A DNA stretch of 64,000 nucleotides, from contig NZ_ABTR02000001.1 of assembly GCF_000172975.1 (NCBI RefSeq), positions 2,394,501 to 2,458,500 of the forward strand, written 5' to 3'. Source of the DNA: Dethiosulfovibrio peptidovorans DSM 11002 (GTDB taxonomy: Bacteria; Synergistota; Synergistia; Synergistales; Dethiosulfovibrionaceae). Positions within the stretch are counted from its first letter, which is position 1; every line of letters begins with the position of its first letter. The position numbers and the translations under genes are program-made. The notes beneath the pieces were generated by a model. It searched no databases. It was not told where the DNA came from and saw nothing but the letters and a program-made list of their open reading frames with translations. Of the stretch, positions 1 through 8,503 are shown piece by piece.

Positions 1-67
1 CGAAAGAGCTGCCTCTTCCTCCTGAGGAGGAGACTGCCCTGCCGTCGCCCTTCAGGGGAACTTCCAC
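1..67 (-). CDS. Possible 5' end of an unidentified gene (partial)
   Basis: Downstream of tmk on the minus strand a reading frame starts at a GTG (65-67) and stays open to the window edge for 22 codons. The visible peptide is rich in Gly and Ser and is too short to identify. A GGAG lies upstream but about 14 bases from the GTG, so the start is doubtful. Related genomes often carry yaaQ, yaaR or holB type genes after tmk; that is context only. Confidence 0.3.
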   Translation of the reverse strand, partial: MEVPLKGDGRAVSSSGGRGSSF

Positions 68-96
68 TCCACCGGAACGCTCTCCTGAAATTCTAT

Positions 97-738
97 TTAT
101 AGCTGCCAAGGAATCAACCCCTCCAGGGACTCCATCAAGCGGGAGAACACGACGTTCTCCTCTCCTTCTCCGTCTATCCTGATAATTCTATCCTCGTAGC
201 TCTCCCTCAGAGACTGAAAACCGGACCGGACTCTATCGAGAAAATCGGAGTCCTCCTCCATACGATCGAGACTCCCTCTCGAGCTTATTCTACCCAGCGA
301 GCAGGAAAGTGGCACGTCTATCCAGAAGGTCACGTCGGGAACGGGAAAATCGCTCCAGTTGAAAAGCCCCTCCACGAAGGTCGGATCCAACCCTCTACCG
401 AAGCACTGATAGGCAAGGGTAGAGTCGGTATATCTATCGCATATGACTATGTCGCCCCTGTCCAGAGCGGGAATCACTACCTGCAGAAGATGCTCGCATC
501 TGTCCGCCATGAACAGGAAAAGCTCCGTGTGTTCGTGACGAAGATCCCCGCCGAGGAGTATACGTCTGATCTCCCCCCCATGGGACCAGTCTCCAGGCTC
601 CTTGGTGAGAACCACGGAACGTCCCCTTTCCTCCAGGTGATCTCTCAACAACATAGCCTGGGTAGATTTTCCACAGCCATCTATACCTTCCAGGGAAATG
701 AATAAACCCGAACGATGCGCTAAAGACAATTGTCGCAT
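97..738 (-). CDS. tmk: Thymidylate kinase
   Basis: A 213-residue protein of normal family length that phosphorylates dTMP to dTDP in DNA precursor synthesis. The P-loop GIDGCGKST is at about residues 18-26, the DRYTDSTLAYQ segment that binds the nucleotide is near residue 101, and an Arg-rich lid segment follows near residue 150. The ATG start is preceded by GAGGG at 6 bases. It is divergent from the M18 peptidase gene, and their 5' regions nearly touch. The identity is secure. Confidence 0.95.
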   Translation of the reverse strand: MRQLSLAHRSGLFISLEGIDGCGKSTQAMLLRDHLEERGRSVVLTKEPGDWSHGGEIRRILLGGDLRHEHTELFLFMADRCEHLLQVVIPALDRGDIVICDRYTDSTLAYQCFGRGLDPTFVEGLFNWSDFPVPDVTFWIDVPLSCSLGRISSRGSLDRMEEDSDFLDRVRSGFQSLRESYEDRIIRIDGEGEENVVFSRLMESLEGLIPWQL

Positions 739-780
739 ATAATACCCTCGTTTCTCATAAAAAAGAAAAGGAGGATCATC

Positions 781-2175
781 ATGACCGACAAAAAAACGAG
801 AAAAGGCCGCACCAATAGCTGGACGCGATACGGCAAGGTCGACATGACAGAATCCCTAAGATTTCTTATGGACACCGCAACCGCTAATAAGACCGAGAGA
901 GAGTGGGTACGGTGGCTCCAATCGGATCTCGAAAGAAAAGGATCCAAGGAAGTAAGAGAGACTTCCTCTCTAAAACCGTGCGATACGGTTCACATGAACT
1001 GGAAAGGACGGGCCCTTCTCGCCGCTAAGGTGGGCAAAAAAGGTCTATCTTCGGGAGTCACGGTAATAGCATCCCACATAGATTCACCCAGGGTCGACAT
1101 AAAAAGTCGCCCTCTTTACGAGGAAGGCAACTTGGCCCTTCTCGACTGCCATTATTACGGAGGTTTGAAAAAATATCAATGGACCAACGTCCCTCTGGCG
1201 TTACACGGAGAGATCCATAAAGGGGACGGGGCCTCCGAACACATCGTCATAGGAGAGGATGCGTCCGAACCGGTCCTGATGATACCGGACCTGGAACCCC
1301 ACGTGGACAGAGACATGGCCAAGAGGAAGGCATCGGAGACGGTCGTGGGCGAGGACCTCGACGCCATAGTCGGTCATCGCCCGATAGAGAACGACGAGAC
1401 AGAGAACCCGATAAAAGAAGCTGTACTGTCTCTCCTAAAAGATCGGTTCGCCATGGAAGAGCAGGACTTTTTGTCCGCCGATCTCGCCCTCGTACCGGCG
1501 GGACCGGCTAGACTCGCGGGATTGGACGAGTCGATGGTTTCGGCCTACGGGTTGGACGACAGGATCTGCACCTCCATGTCCTACAAAGCCTTCTGCGACA
1601 TGGAGACTCCTGATAAAACGGCTATCTTCGTGGCTGTCGACAGGGAGGAAATAGGCAGCGAAAGCATAGGTGGAATCCAGGGGACCTTTTTGGATCTATT
1701 CCTCCTGGAGCTCCTTCGATCTGCGGAGAACAGATCGGATATCCTCTCCCTAAGGAGACTCTACTCGGAAAGCTGTGCCATAAGCGCAGACGTAACGTCC
1801 GGCATGAACCCCCTCTACAAGAAAAACTACGTCAGAGACCAGCAGGCTCTCTTAGGAAACGGCGTGGGGGTGGTCAAGTTCACCGGAAGCGGCGGAAAAT
1901 ACGACGGCAACGAGGCACGAGGCGAATTCGTCGCTGCGGTGATAGCCTGTCTGGATAGAGCGGAGATCCCATGGCAGACGGGCAGCTTCGGAACGGTGGA
2001 TAAAGCCGGAGGAGGAACCATCGGAAAATATCTGGCAAGGACTGGGATGGACACGTTGGATATGGGACCGACGCTCCTATCGATGCACGCCCCCATGGAG
2101 ATAGCCAGCGTTGCCGACGTAGAGGCGCTATATCGGTCCTACATAGCGCTGTGGAGCGATCTAGGACACTTCTAA
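781..2175 (+). CDS. M18 family aminopeptidase
   Basis: A 464-residue zinc aminopeptidase of the M18 (aspartyl aminopeptidase-like) family, likely cytoplasmic and used in peptide turnover. Metal-binding and catalytic segments are visible: SHIDSPR near residue 98, GLDDR near residue 259, DREEIGSES near residue 284 and SMHAPME near the C terminus. I start it at the ATG at 781, which follows AAGGAGG, rather than at an in-frame ATG at 730. A hairpin terminator follows the stop codon. It fits a peptide-fermenting lifestyle, but the natural substrate cannot be read from the sequence. Confidence 0.9.
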   Translation: MTDKKTRKGRTNSWTRYGKVDMTESLRFLMDTATANKTEREWVRWLQSDLERKGSKEVRETSSLKPCDTVHMNWKGRALLAAKVGKKGLSSGVTVIASHIDSPRVDIKSRPLYEEGNLALLDCHYYGGLKKYQWTNVPLALHGEIHKGDGASEHIVIGEDASEPVLMIPDLEPHVDRDMAKRKASETVVGEDLDAIVGHRPIENDETENPIKEAVLSLLKDRFAMEEQDFLSADLALVPAGPARLAGLDESMVSAYGLDDRICTSMSYKAFCDMETPDKTAIFVAVDREEIGSESIGGIQGTFLDLFLLELLRSAENRSDILSLRRLYSESCAISADVTSGMNPLYKKNYVRDQQALLGNGVGVVKFTGSGGKYDGNEARGEFVAAVIACLDRAEIPWQTGSFGTVDKAGGGTIGKYLARTGMDTLDMGPTLLSMHAPMEIASVADVEALYRSYIALWSDLGHF

Positions 2176-2189
2176 TAGACTCCAAGCAG

Positions 2190-2230
2190 AGAGAGGATGG
2201 CGAAAGATCGTTTCGGCCATCCTCTCTTTT
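2190..2230 (+). terminator. Rho-independent terminator after the M18 gene
   Basis: An 11-bp stem (2190-2200 with 2217-2227) encloses a further small stem and is followed by TTTT. It lies between the convergent M18 and S55 genes. Confidence 0.8.
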
Positions 2231-2233
2231 CGC

Positions 2234-4024
2234 TTATTCCTTTTCCTTAGAGGTCCCTTCACCTTCCTTGCCTTCAGGAACCACAACAAAGCTTTTCTGA
2301 AGGCTTCCGTCGACGTAATAATCCGAGCGATAGACCCTCATAGATCCCTCTTTTATCTTACGCCGTCTTATCTCGCCGGGAAACTCCAGAGACCGGGGAG
2401 AACGGAAGTCCTCGGGCATCTCGGACCCCATGTCCTGATAGATCAACTCTATCACGACCTCGTTATTCCTTTCCCTGTCGTCCAACTCGCCTAAAAGCTC
2501 GGGAAGACTGGATATAGAACGATCCATATCCCCCATTTCCCCACCGTCTGGCTCTCCCAAACCGCCTCCCCGAACGGCTATCCTGCAGGGACCGATGGCT
2601 TTTTCCGGAACTATAAGGGAAAACTCCCTTGTCCTGGATTTACCTCTGTAGGGCCTGAGATCGACCGATACAATGACAGTATCTCCCGGGCTATAGGTAT
2701 CGCCGTCCAGTCTTATGGAGTCGACATATAGGATACGGGGATCTCTGGTAACGTCCACAGCGAAATGGACCCCTAGAGGAAGAAGTTCCCTGAAGGGATT
2801 CAAGGCCACGGTGGATACCAACCCCTCGACCTCCTTGGACATGGTCTCCACTATATCTGACGGAGAGAAGAGATAATTTGTGTAGGTCCAGCCTCTCGGG
2901 AGACCTCCTCCCTCGAAGGTGACTGTCAACTTGGCGGTCCCCGCTCCTTTTCTGCCCCAAAGATCGTCGGTCAACCCCATGAACACCGCAGGAACGGCCC
3001 TGGAGACCAAAAAAGGCTCAGGGACCGCCCTGAAACGGCGTATCTCCCTCTTTCCCTGATCTCTGTCGTGAAAACGGAGGGAAAGGTCCAGGGCCGGGGC
3101 GAAAGTTCCCATTCGTCCTCCTATAGCCTGAGGTCTATCTTGGGTCACAGTCCCAACTATGGGGCCGAATGATCCGATCTTGAAGGGAGCTTCAACGCTT
3201 GGTATAACGTGATGTATCCAGGCCTTGGTGACCGGATAGGACACCGCACCGTTGGAGATAAACGGATGGGCGAAGGCCAGGAAACGACCGTCCTCGGCCA
3301 GAGCGGAAAGGGTTCCGGTGGCACCTAGGGTGACATCCCCCCATACCAGAAGCACCCCTATGGCGCTTCCGGGAACCAAGGAAGACCCGTATTCCACGGC
3401 ATCGGCTCCCCTCCAGGAAGATCCCGCCAAAACCACAGGCATATCCAGGGACTCGGAAAGCCTCTGGCGAGATCTTCCTCCTATCCCTGACAGGGAGAGG
3501 ACCATCCTTTCCGCCTTGGGCTCCATATCCGACGAAACCTTGCCTGTTTCGGTTAGATAGTCTACGAAGGGGACGAACTTTCTTTTCATGTCCTTCCAGG
3601 AGAAGATCTGGCACATGTCATCTATAGGGGTAACCAGACCCAACCTGTGATCGCTGAAGTTCCATCCGTAACCTATAGCGCCTATCAGCTTTTTACCGAC
3701 AAAGACAGGGCTCCCGCTCATGCCGGCGGCTATCCCACCGGTGGCCTCGATTATCGGCCCCTCGGCCCGTATAAGGATGAGGTTCGACGGAGTTCCGTTT
3801 TGGGGAATCACGCTTATCACGGTTACTGGGAAGGTCTTTACGGAGGTCCCGGAGACAACGGTGTAGGCCTTTCCTTTGAGACCGGGGACCACGTCTTCGA
3901 CGTCCATGACAGGCACATTCGGAGAAAATGTAACGCTTGCCATGGAAGGAGAGGCTATCCACAGAGCAACTAGGGCCAGAGATAGAGACATACATATGAA
4001 GAAGCGGTTCATCTCTTTCTCCAT
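2234..4024 (-). CDS. Exported SpoIVB-like (S55 family) serine peptidase
   Basis: A 596-residue protein with a signal peptide (basic start, hydrophobic residues about 8-28, SMA-like cleavage site). Residues about 90-150 carry GGIAAGMSGSPVF followed by an IGAIGYG strand, the pattern around the catalytic Ser of S55 (SpoIVB) peptidases. The long C-terminal half (about residues 330-596) has no domain I recognise. SpoIVB itself acts in sporulation signalling, but nothing else in this window is sporulation-related, so a general envelope role is more likely. Its start overlaps the end of prfB by 16 bases, so the two are probably co-transcribed. A catalytic His and Asp could not be assigned by eye. 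Confidence 0.7.
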   Translation of the reverse strand: MEKEMNRFFICMSLSLALVALWIASPSMASVTFSPNVPVMDVEDVVPGLKGKAYTVVSGTSVKTFPVTVISVIPQNGTPSNLILIRAEGPIIEATGGIAAGMSGSPVFVGKKLIGAIGYGWNFSDHRLGLVTPIDDMCQIFSWKDMKRKFVPFVDYLTETGKVSSDMEPKAERMVLSLSGIGGRSRQRLSESLDMPVVLAGSSWRGADAVEYGSSLVPGSAIGVLLVWGDVTLGATGTLSALAEDGRFLAFAHPFISNGAVSYPVTKAWIHHVIPSVEAPFKIGSFGPIVGTVTQDRPQAIGGRMGTFAPALDLSLRFHDRDQGKREIRRFRAVPEPFLVSRAVPAVFMGLTDDLWGRKGAGTAKLTVTFEGGGLPRGWTYTNYLFSPSDIVETMSKEVEGLVSTVALNPFRELLPLGVHFAVDVTRDPRILYVDSIRLDGDTYSPGDTVIVSVDLRPYRGKSRTREFSLIVPEKAIGPCRIAVRGGGLGEPDGGEMGDMDRSISSLPELLGELDDRERNNEVVIELIYQDMGSEMPEDFRSPRSLEFPGEIRRRKIKEGSMRVYRSDYYVDGSLQKSFVVVPEGKEGEGTSKEKE

Positions 4025-5104
4025 CTGAGGTAGGACAGGATGAACCGCTCCAGGTCCCCGTCCAGGACCGCCGCGGCGTTCCCCGTCTCCTCGCCTGTCC
4101 TGTGATCCTTGACCATGGTATAGGGATGGAGCACATAGGACCTTATCTGATTTCCCCAGGATATCTCCTTCTTGTCGTGGAGACTGTCCAGGGTATCCTG
4201 TCGTTCCGACATGGATCTTTCGTATAGCTTTCCCCTCAGCACCTGCATCGCCACCGCTTTGTTCATATGCTGGGATCGCTCGTTTTGACAGGATACGACT
4301 ATACCGGTCGGGATATGGGTTATGCGAACCGCCGAATCGGTCATGTTGACATGCTGCCCCCCTGCTCCACTCGCCCGAAAGGTATCTATGCGCAGATCCT
4401 CGGTCCTGATATCCACCTCGACATCGTCCGGGAGCTCGGGAGCCACGTCTACCGAGGCAAAGCTGGTGTGTCTTCTTTTAGCGGTATCGAAAGGTGATAT
4501 GCGAACCAGACGATGAACCCCGACCTCCGACTGGAGATACCCGTAGGCGAAATCGCCCTCGACCAACAAAGTCACCGTTTTGATGCCACCTTCCTCGTCC
4601 CTCTGATAGTCTAGAATCTTGGTTTTATAGTGGTTGGACTCGCACCAACGGAGGTACATCCTGTATAGCATCTCCGCCCAATCCTGAGAATCCAGTCCCC
4701 CGGACCCGGCATGGACGGTCATTATCGCGTTGTTGCCATCGTAGTCCCCGTTCAGGAGAAGCTCCATGCTGAAGGCATCCATCGACTTGGAAAGACTCTC
4801 GGACCTAGAGAAAAACTCCGCTTCCAACTCCTGGTCGTCCTCCTCGTCCAGAAGCTCCGCCAGGACGACCAGATCCTGATACTCGGAGCTCATTCTGTCC
4901 CAGGAGGAAATCCTGCTCTCCAGCCTGGCCAGATCGGTGGATATTCGCTGGGCATCGTCTCTTCCCCAGAAATCGGGCAAAGCCATTATCTCGTGAAGTC
5001 TGCCGGTCTCACCTCTCAAAGAAGGCAGGTCAAAGACTTTCCTGCAGGTCCGACAGCAGAGCCTGAAGTTCCTCCAATACAGCGGATGTGGATATATTAT
5101 TCAC
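4009..5104 (-). CDS. prfB: Peptide chain release factor 2, with programmed +1 frameshift
   Basis: RF2 ends translation at UGA and UAA. The protein is 364 residues after the frameshift. The GGQ motif (GAGGQHVN) that triggers peptide release and an SPFDTAKRRHTSFASV segment typical of class-I release factors are clear. Reading starts at a GTG (5102-5104) behind GGAGGA. Codons 24-25 are CTT TGA (5030-5035) followed by C, the conserved RF2 autoregulatory shift site; the reading then continues in the +1 frame as DLPSLRGETG. Without the shift the product is a 24-residue peptide. It is followed by the overlapping S55 peptidase gene. Confidence 0.95.
5030..5035 (-). other. RF2 programmed frameshift site (CTT TGA C)
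   Basis: In the sense direction the site reads CTT TGA C, at codon 25 of prfB, with an AGGA a few bases upstream as an internal Shine-Dalgarno-like stimulator. This is the standard arrangement by which low RF2 promotes shifting and more RF2 synthesis. The upstream SD is weaker than the E. coli AGGGGG. Confidence 0.92.
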
Positions 5105-5147
5105 TTTCCGTCCTCCATTTCTCACTTATAAAATCGGTAAGGTCATC

Positions 5148-5156
5148 ATTATAACA
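5148..5156 (-). promoter_or_regulatory. Probable extended -10 promoter for prfB
   Basis: On the minus strand the sequence is TGTTATAAT, an extended -10 element (TGnTATAAT). No good -35 is visible. The predicted start of transcription gives a leader of about 35 bases before the prfB GTG. Confidence 0.5.
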
Positions 5157-5188
5157 TCTCTTAAGGTACGGCATAGGGCACGGCGGAG

Positions 5189-5217
5189 GACACAAATCAC
5201 TTCTTTTCATGTATAAT
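5189..5217 (+). promoter_or_regulatory. Possible promoter of selD
   Basis: A consensus TATAAT at 5212-5217 lies 39 bases before the selD ATG. The -35 position (5189-5194) is a poor match, so only the -10 is convincing. Confidence 0.4.
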
Positions 5218-5255
5218 CACCATGAAGATAAGCGATAAAAAAAGGAGGTGTCTCC

Positions 5256-6293
5256 ATGCCTCGACTGACCGAGATGTCAAGGACGAGCGGCTGAGCCGCA
5301 AAAATAGGTCCGGCGGACCTAGACGAGGTACTGAAGGCCTTTCCGGTCCCCGAAGACGACCGTCTTATAACGACCTGGGACTGCGGAGAGGACGCTGCTC
5401 TTTGGGAGATAGACGAGAATAGGGTCGGTATACTCACTCTGGATTTCATAACCCCCGTGGTGGACGACCCTAAAGCCTGGGGAGAGATAGCGGCGGCCAA
5501 CGCCATAAGCGACGTGTTCGCCATGGGGGGCAGACCTTTCGTGGCTCTCAACATCGTCGCTTTCCCCATAAACTGCCTCCCTCTGGATACCCTAAAGGGT
5601 GTAATGGAAGGAGGTTACTCGAAGGTAATCGACTCTGGTGCCTTCCTCATGGGAGGACACAGCGTAGAGGACGAAGAGCCCAAGTACGGGCTCTGTGTTT
5701 TCGGTGAAGTGGAAAAAGACGCTCTCTGGAAGACGACCGGAGCCGACCCGGGGGACCTGCTCATACTGACCAAGCCTCTCGGAAGCGGCATAATAGCCAC
5801 CGCGGTAAAGGCAGATATGGTGGACGACCCTGTTTGGGCCGAAGACGCGACGAAATGGATGAGCAAATTGAACGATCTGCCGCTGAAGATGGCCCGATCG
5901 ATGAGAAAAGCCATCAAGAGCTGCACCGACGTCACCGGTTTCGGGCTGGCCGGTCACTGCCTCGATATGCTTTCGACCAAAAAGGTGAACCTGGAACTGA
6001 AATCTGAAAAACTGCCTCTGATGGACGGCGCCTTAGAGCTGGCCTCTATGGGACTTCTACCCGCTGGGGCCTACACCAACAGGTCTCTTTACGAGGGAAG
6101 GGTGGAGGGACTGGATTCGATGGGCGAAAGAGCCGACTTCCTCTTCGATCCTCAGACCAGTGGAGGGCTTCTCCTGACCGTATCTCCCGATAAAAGCGAG
6201 GAGCTTATGGAGCTGGCAATCGAGAACGGTTTTGAGAAGACCGCGGTAATAGGACGTTTCAAAGATGGAGACGGAAGGATACAGATAGTTTAA
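5256..6293 (+). CDS. selD: Selenide, water dikinase (a selenoprotein: in-frame UGA)
   Basis: SelD makes selenophosphate, the selenium donor for Sec-tRNA, from selenide and ATP. The frame opens at an ATG at 5256 behind AAAGGAGG and runs 345 residues to 6293, with one in-frame TGA at 5292-5294 (codon 13). The context SG-U-AAK matches the SelD active-site loop, where the residue is Cys in E. coli (CGCGCK) and Sec in many selenium users. Downstream are WDCGEDAA, FITPVVDDP and MGGHSVEDEEPKYG, all typical of SelD. A hairpin just after the UGA fits a bacterial SECIS. selA and selB lie 46 kb away in the same window. Gene callers that treat UGA as stop will miss the first 67 residues. Confidence 0.95.
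5292..5321 (+). promoter_or_regulatory. UGA(Sec) codon and putative bSECIS hairpin in selD
   Basis: The UGA at 5292-5294 is followed after 10 bases by a perfect 7-bp stem (5305-5311 with 5315-5321) and a short GGC loop. The 17-base distance from UGA to the loop is within the range for SelB-dependent bacterial SECIS elements. Folding was done by eye only. Confidence 0.75.
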
Positions 6294-6297
6294 ACCG

Positions 6298-6335
6298 AGA
6301 GCTTCCCGGACCGGGTCCGGGAAGCTCTTATTTTT
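6298..6335 (+). terminator. Terminator of selD
   Basis: A 14-bp GC-rich stem (6298-6311 with 6315-6328) followed by TTATTTTT. It sits between convergent selD and the ZnuA-like gene, whose stop codon it touches. Confidence 0.85.
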
Positions 6336-7182
6336 CCTTGGATCTAAGGACGTTCCACAGGGCCAGATAACGATCGTTCAAGACCCCGACCGGATCGGAC
6401 TTCACCGTCAATGGATCCATCCATACGAACCCAGGGACCTCCCGAGCGACCTCTATCAAGGTCGGATCGGACAGATGGTCGACCAATACCCCGTCGTATC
6501 CTTCCTTCCATGATGTCAAGATCTTGACCAGGTCTTTCTTTTCGCTTTCTTTTTTTGCCGGAAGGGCTCCGGCAAGCTGAGACATCATGTCCTCCGTAGG
6601 GGTCTCCACCACGCATCCGGCCGCCACGAAAAGCAAGTCCGAAGATCCGGAGAGACTGAGGATCCTGGCACCTTTCAAAAGTTTTCTACCCATCGATACC
6701 GTGCTGTCCAGTCTGCTCTGAAACTCTGCCAAACGGCGCTGGTAGTAACTGTAGCCGTCGGGGTCGAGGTCGGCAATGGCCACCAGAACCCTCTGTCCCA
6801 CAAAAGGCAGAGAGGCAGGATCGGAGAAGATCTCTTCTATGGAACGATCGACTGGAAAATCGCTGTAGAGGACGGCTAATCCGGCGGACTCCAGGGATAA
6901 CCCATATTTCTTACCGTCCGACCTGTCCAGACACAGGGCCCTCTTAGGCATATCGTCCACATTTATCCTGTACCGGATAAAATTTCCGTCGTCCCAACCG
7001 GAAAGAGGCACTACGGAAAGGTTTACCCCTCCCAAAAAGGACGCCATGGAGGCCAGACAGGGATCGGTGACGGCAAGTCTCCAAGGAGAAGCTGAAAAGG
7101 CCGGACTTTCGGCTAAAAAAAAGACGGCTAAGGCGAGAGCGAAACCCCTTGCCCTCGACCCGATGGTCGTCTTAGAGATCAT
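6328..7182 (-). CDS. ZnuA-like periplasmic protein lacking the usual metal ligands
   Basis: A 284-residue protein with a signal peptide (hydrophobic residues about 14-30, AFSA cleavage region). The segment DPDGYSYYQRRLAEFQSRLD near residue 125 and the overall layout resemble cluster-A1 metal-binding proteins of the ZnuA/MntC family. The expected His-containing motifs are missing: the DPHxYE-type region reads instead LSGWDDGNFIRYR. No permease or ATPase gene is adjacent. It begins 12 bases after pyrE and may be the last gene of the pyr operon. The substrate is unknown; the family call is tentative. Confidence 0.55.
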   Translation of the reverse strand: MISKTTIGSRARGFALALAVFFLAESPAFSASPWRLAVTDPCLASMASFLGGVNLSVVPLSGWDDGNFIRYRINVDDMPKRALCLDRSDGKKYGLSLESAGLAVLYSDFPVDRSIEEIFSDPASLPFVGQRVLVAIADLDPDGYSYYQRRLAEFQSRLDSTVSMGRKLLKGARILSLSGSSDLLFVAAGCVVETPTEDMMSQLAGALPAKKESEKKDLVKILTSWKEGYDGVLVDHLSDPTLIEVAREVPGFVWMDPLTVKSDPVGVLNDRYLALWNVLRSKEK

Positions 7183-7194
7183 GGCAAATCAGAC

Positions 7195-7764
7195 CTAGCG
7201 GCTGCCCGGTTTGTAAGGTTTGCTGCCATCCGAACAGAGTGGGCATTCGTCTGGATCGTACACGGGAAAAGACACCTTCCATAAAGACAGGGGATCCTTA
7301 TCGAAGCAGTGCTTTCCTCCGCTTCTGTCCACTATGCAGGCTGTGTCCACCCACTCGCATCCAGCCTCTGAGAGACACCTTCCCACCTCGGCAGCGGAGC
7401 CTCCGGTGGTGATGACGTCCTCCACTACCACGAACCGCTCTCCTACAGGAACAGGGAACCTCCTGAGGGACATCTTTCCGTTTTCCCTCTCGCAGAAGAT
7501 GAAGGGAACACCGAGGGCTTTAGCTACCTCGTGACCTATTATGAGCCCTCCTATTGCGGGAGACGCTACGAAATCGATGGACTTCCCCTTCAGCGACTCG
7601 GCTATGCTACGACCGGCGAAATCTGCATTATCGGGAAAACGAAGCATCATAGCGCACTGCATATAATGGCCGCTGTGCTTGCCGGATGTCAGGAGGAAAT
7701 GCCCCTTCAGATACGCTTCGGACTCCAGCATCAGTTCCTCGAGTTTATCCCTTATCTGACTCAT
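7195..7764 (-). CDS. pyrE: Orotate phosphoribosyltransferase
   Basis: This 189-residue enzyme joins PRPP to orotate to give OMP. The PRPP loop VVVEDVITTGGS is at about residues 115-126 and LTSGKHSGHYMQ near residue 30 is typical of the family. The ATG at 7764 overlaps the pyrF stop (ATGA), which defines the start; the longer open frame upstream runs inside pyrF. A Cys pair near the C terminus (CPLC) is seen in PyrE of several anaerobes. Confidence 0.93.
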   Translation of the reverse strand: MSQIRDKLEELMLESEAYLKGHFLLTSGKHSGHYMQCAMMLRFPDNADFAGRSIAESLKGKSIDFVASPAIGGLIIGHEVAKALGVPFIFCERENGKMSLRRFPVPVGERFVVVEDVITTGGSAAEVGRCLSEAGCEWVDTACIVDRSGGKHCFDKDPLSLWKVSFPVYDPDECPLCSDGSKPYKPGSR

Positions 7765-8474
7765 CCCTTGAGCCCCTCCCTTATTGAATCTCCTATAACG
7801 TTCATGGCCGATTCTATGTCGTCCGCCTTGTATATTGGACGTCCCATCACTACATAGTCCGCACCGTTCTTTATAGCCTGACAGGGGGTGGCGATCCTGG
7901 TCTGGTCGTCTCCCAGAGAGGTCAGTCTGACCCCGGGAACCACCTTGAGAAGTCCGGGCCTGACTCTGTCTTTTATCACCGGAAGGTCCAGAGGAGAGCA
8001 GACCACTCCGTCGAGTCCGGAATCGTCGCACAGCCAAGCTCTCTGCCTCAAGGCCTCTTCCATGGGACAACCAGGGGTAGCCTCCGACCAGACCTCCTCG
8101 TTAAAGCTGGTCAGCACCGAGATACCGAAAAGTTTCATAGAGGAACCCATTCTATCCCTTGCAGCCACAGCTTCCTCCAGCATCCTTCGACCTCCCGCCG
8201 CGTGCAGAGTCAGGGACCAAAGTCCTATCCCTCCGAAAGCCTCCACCGCGAGACGTATGGTATTAGGTATGTCGTGGAGCTTGAGATCGAGGAAGACCTT
8301 GAAGCCGTAGTCCACCATTTCCTTTACAAAATGGACTCCTCCGAGGGCGAAAAGTCTCGGACCTATCTTTACGTAATCAAGTTTCCCCCTCACCAGATTC
8401 AACGTCTTTCTGGCATCCGCCAGGGTGTCGAGGTCCAGGGCCATTATCAGGGGAAGCTCGGCGTCTCGGTGCAT
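7761..8474 (-). CDS. pyrF: Orotidine 5'-phosphate decarboxylase
   Basis: This 237-residue enzyme decarboxylates OMP to UMP, the last step of the pathway. The catalytic segment VFLDLKLHDIPNT near residue 60 (Asp/Lys/Lys/Asp array) and ALDLDTLADA at the N terminus are diagnostic, and VMGRPIYKADD gives the phosphate loop. The ATG at 8474 follows GAGGAGG; the longer frame upstream is not coding. Confidence 0.94.
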   Translation of the reverse strand: MHRDAELPLIMALDLDTLADARKTLNLVRGKLDYVKIGPRLFALGGVHFVKEMVDYGFKVFLDLKLHDIPNTIRLAVEAFGGIGLWSLTLHAAGGRRMLEEAVAARDRMGSSMKLFGISVLTSFNEEVWSEATPGCPMEEALRQRAWLCDDSGLDGVVCSPLDLPVIKDRVRPGLLKVVPGVRLTSLGDDQTRIATPCQAIKNGADYVVMGRPIYKADDIESAMNVIGDSIREGLKG

Positions 8475-8503
8475 AAAAATTCCTCCTCGTTCCAAATCGT
8501 CGC

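Noticed and set aside
725-734. Ten-base palindrome between tmk and the M18 gene
   Set aside because: It lies within the first codons of tmk, is short, and has no clear link to a promoter; could be chance.
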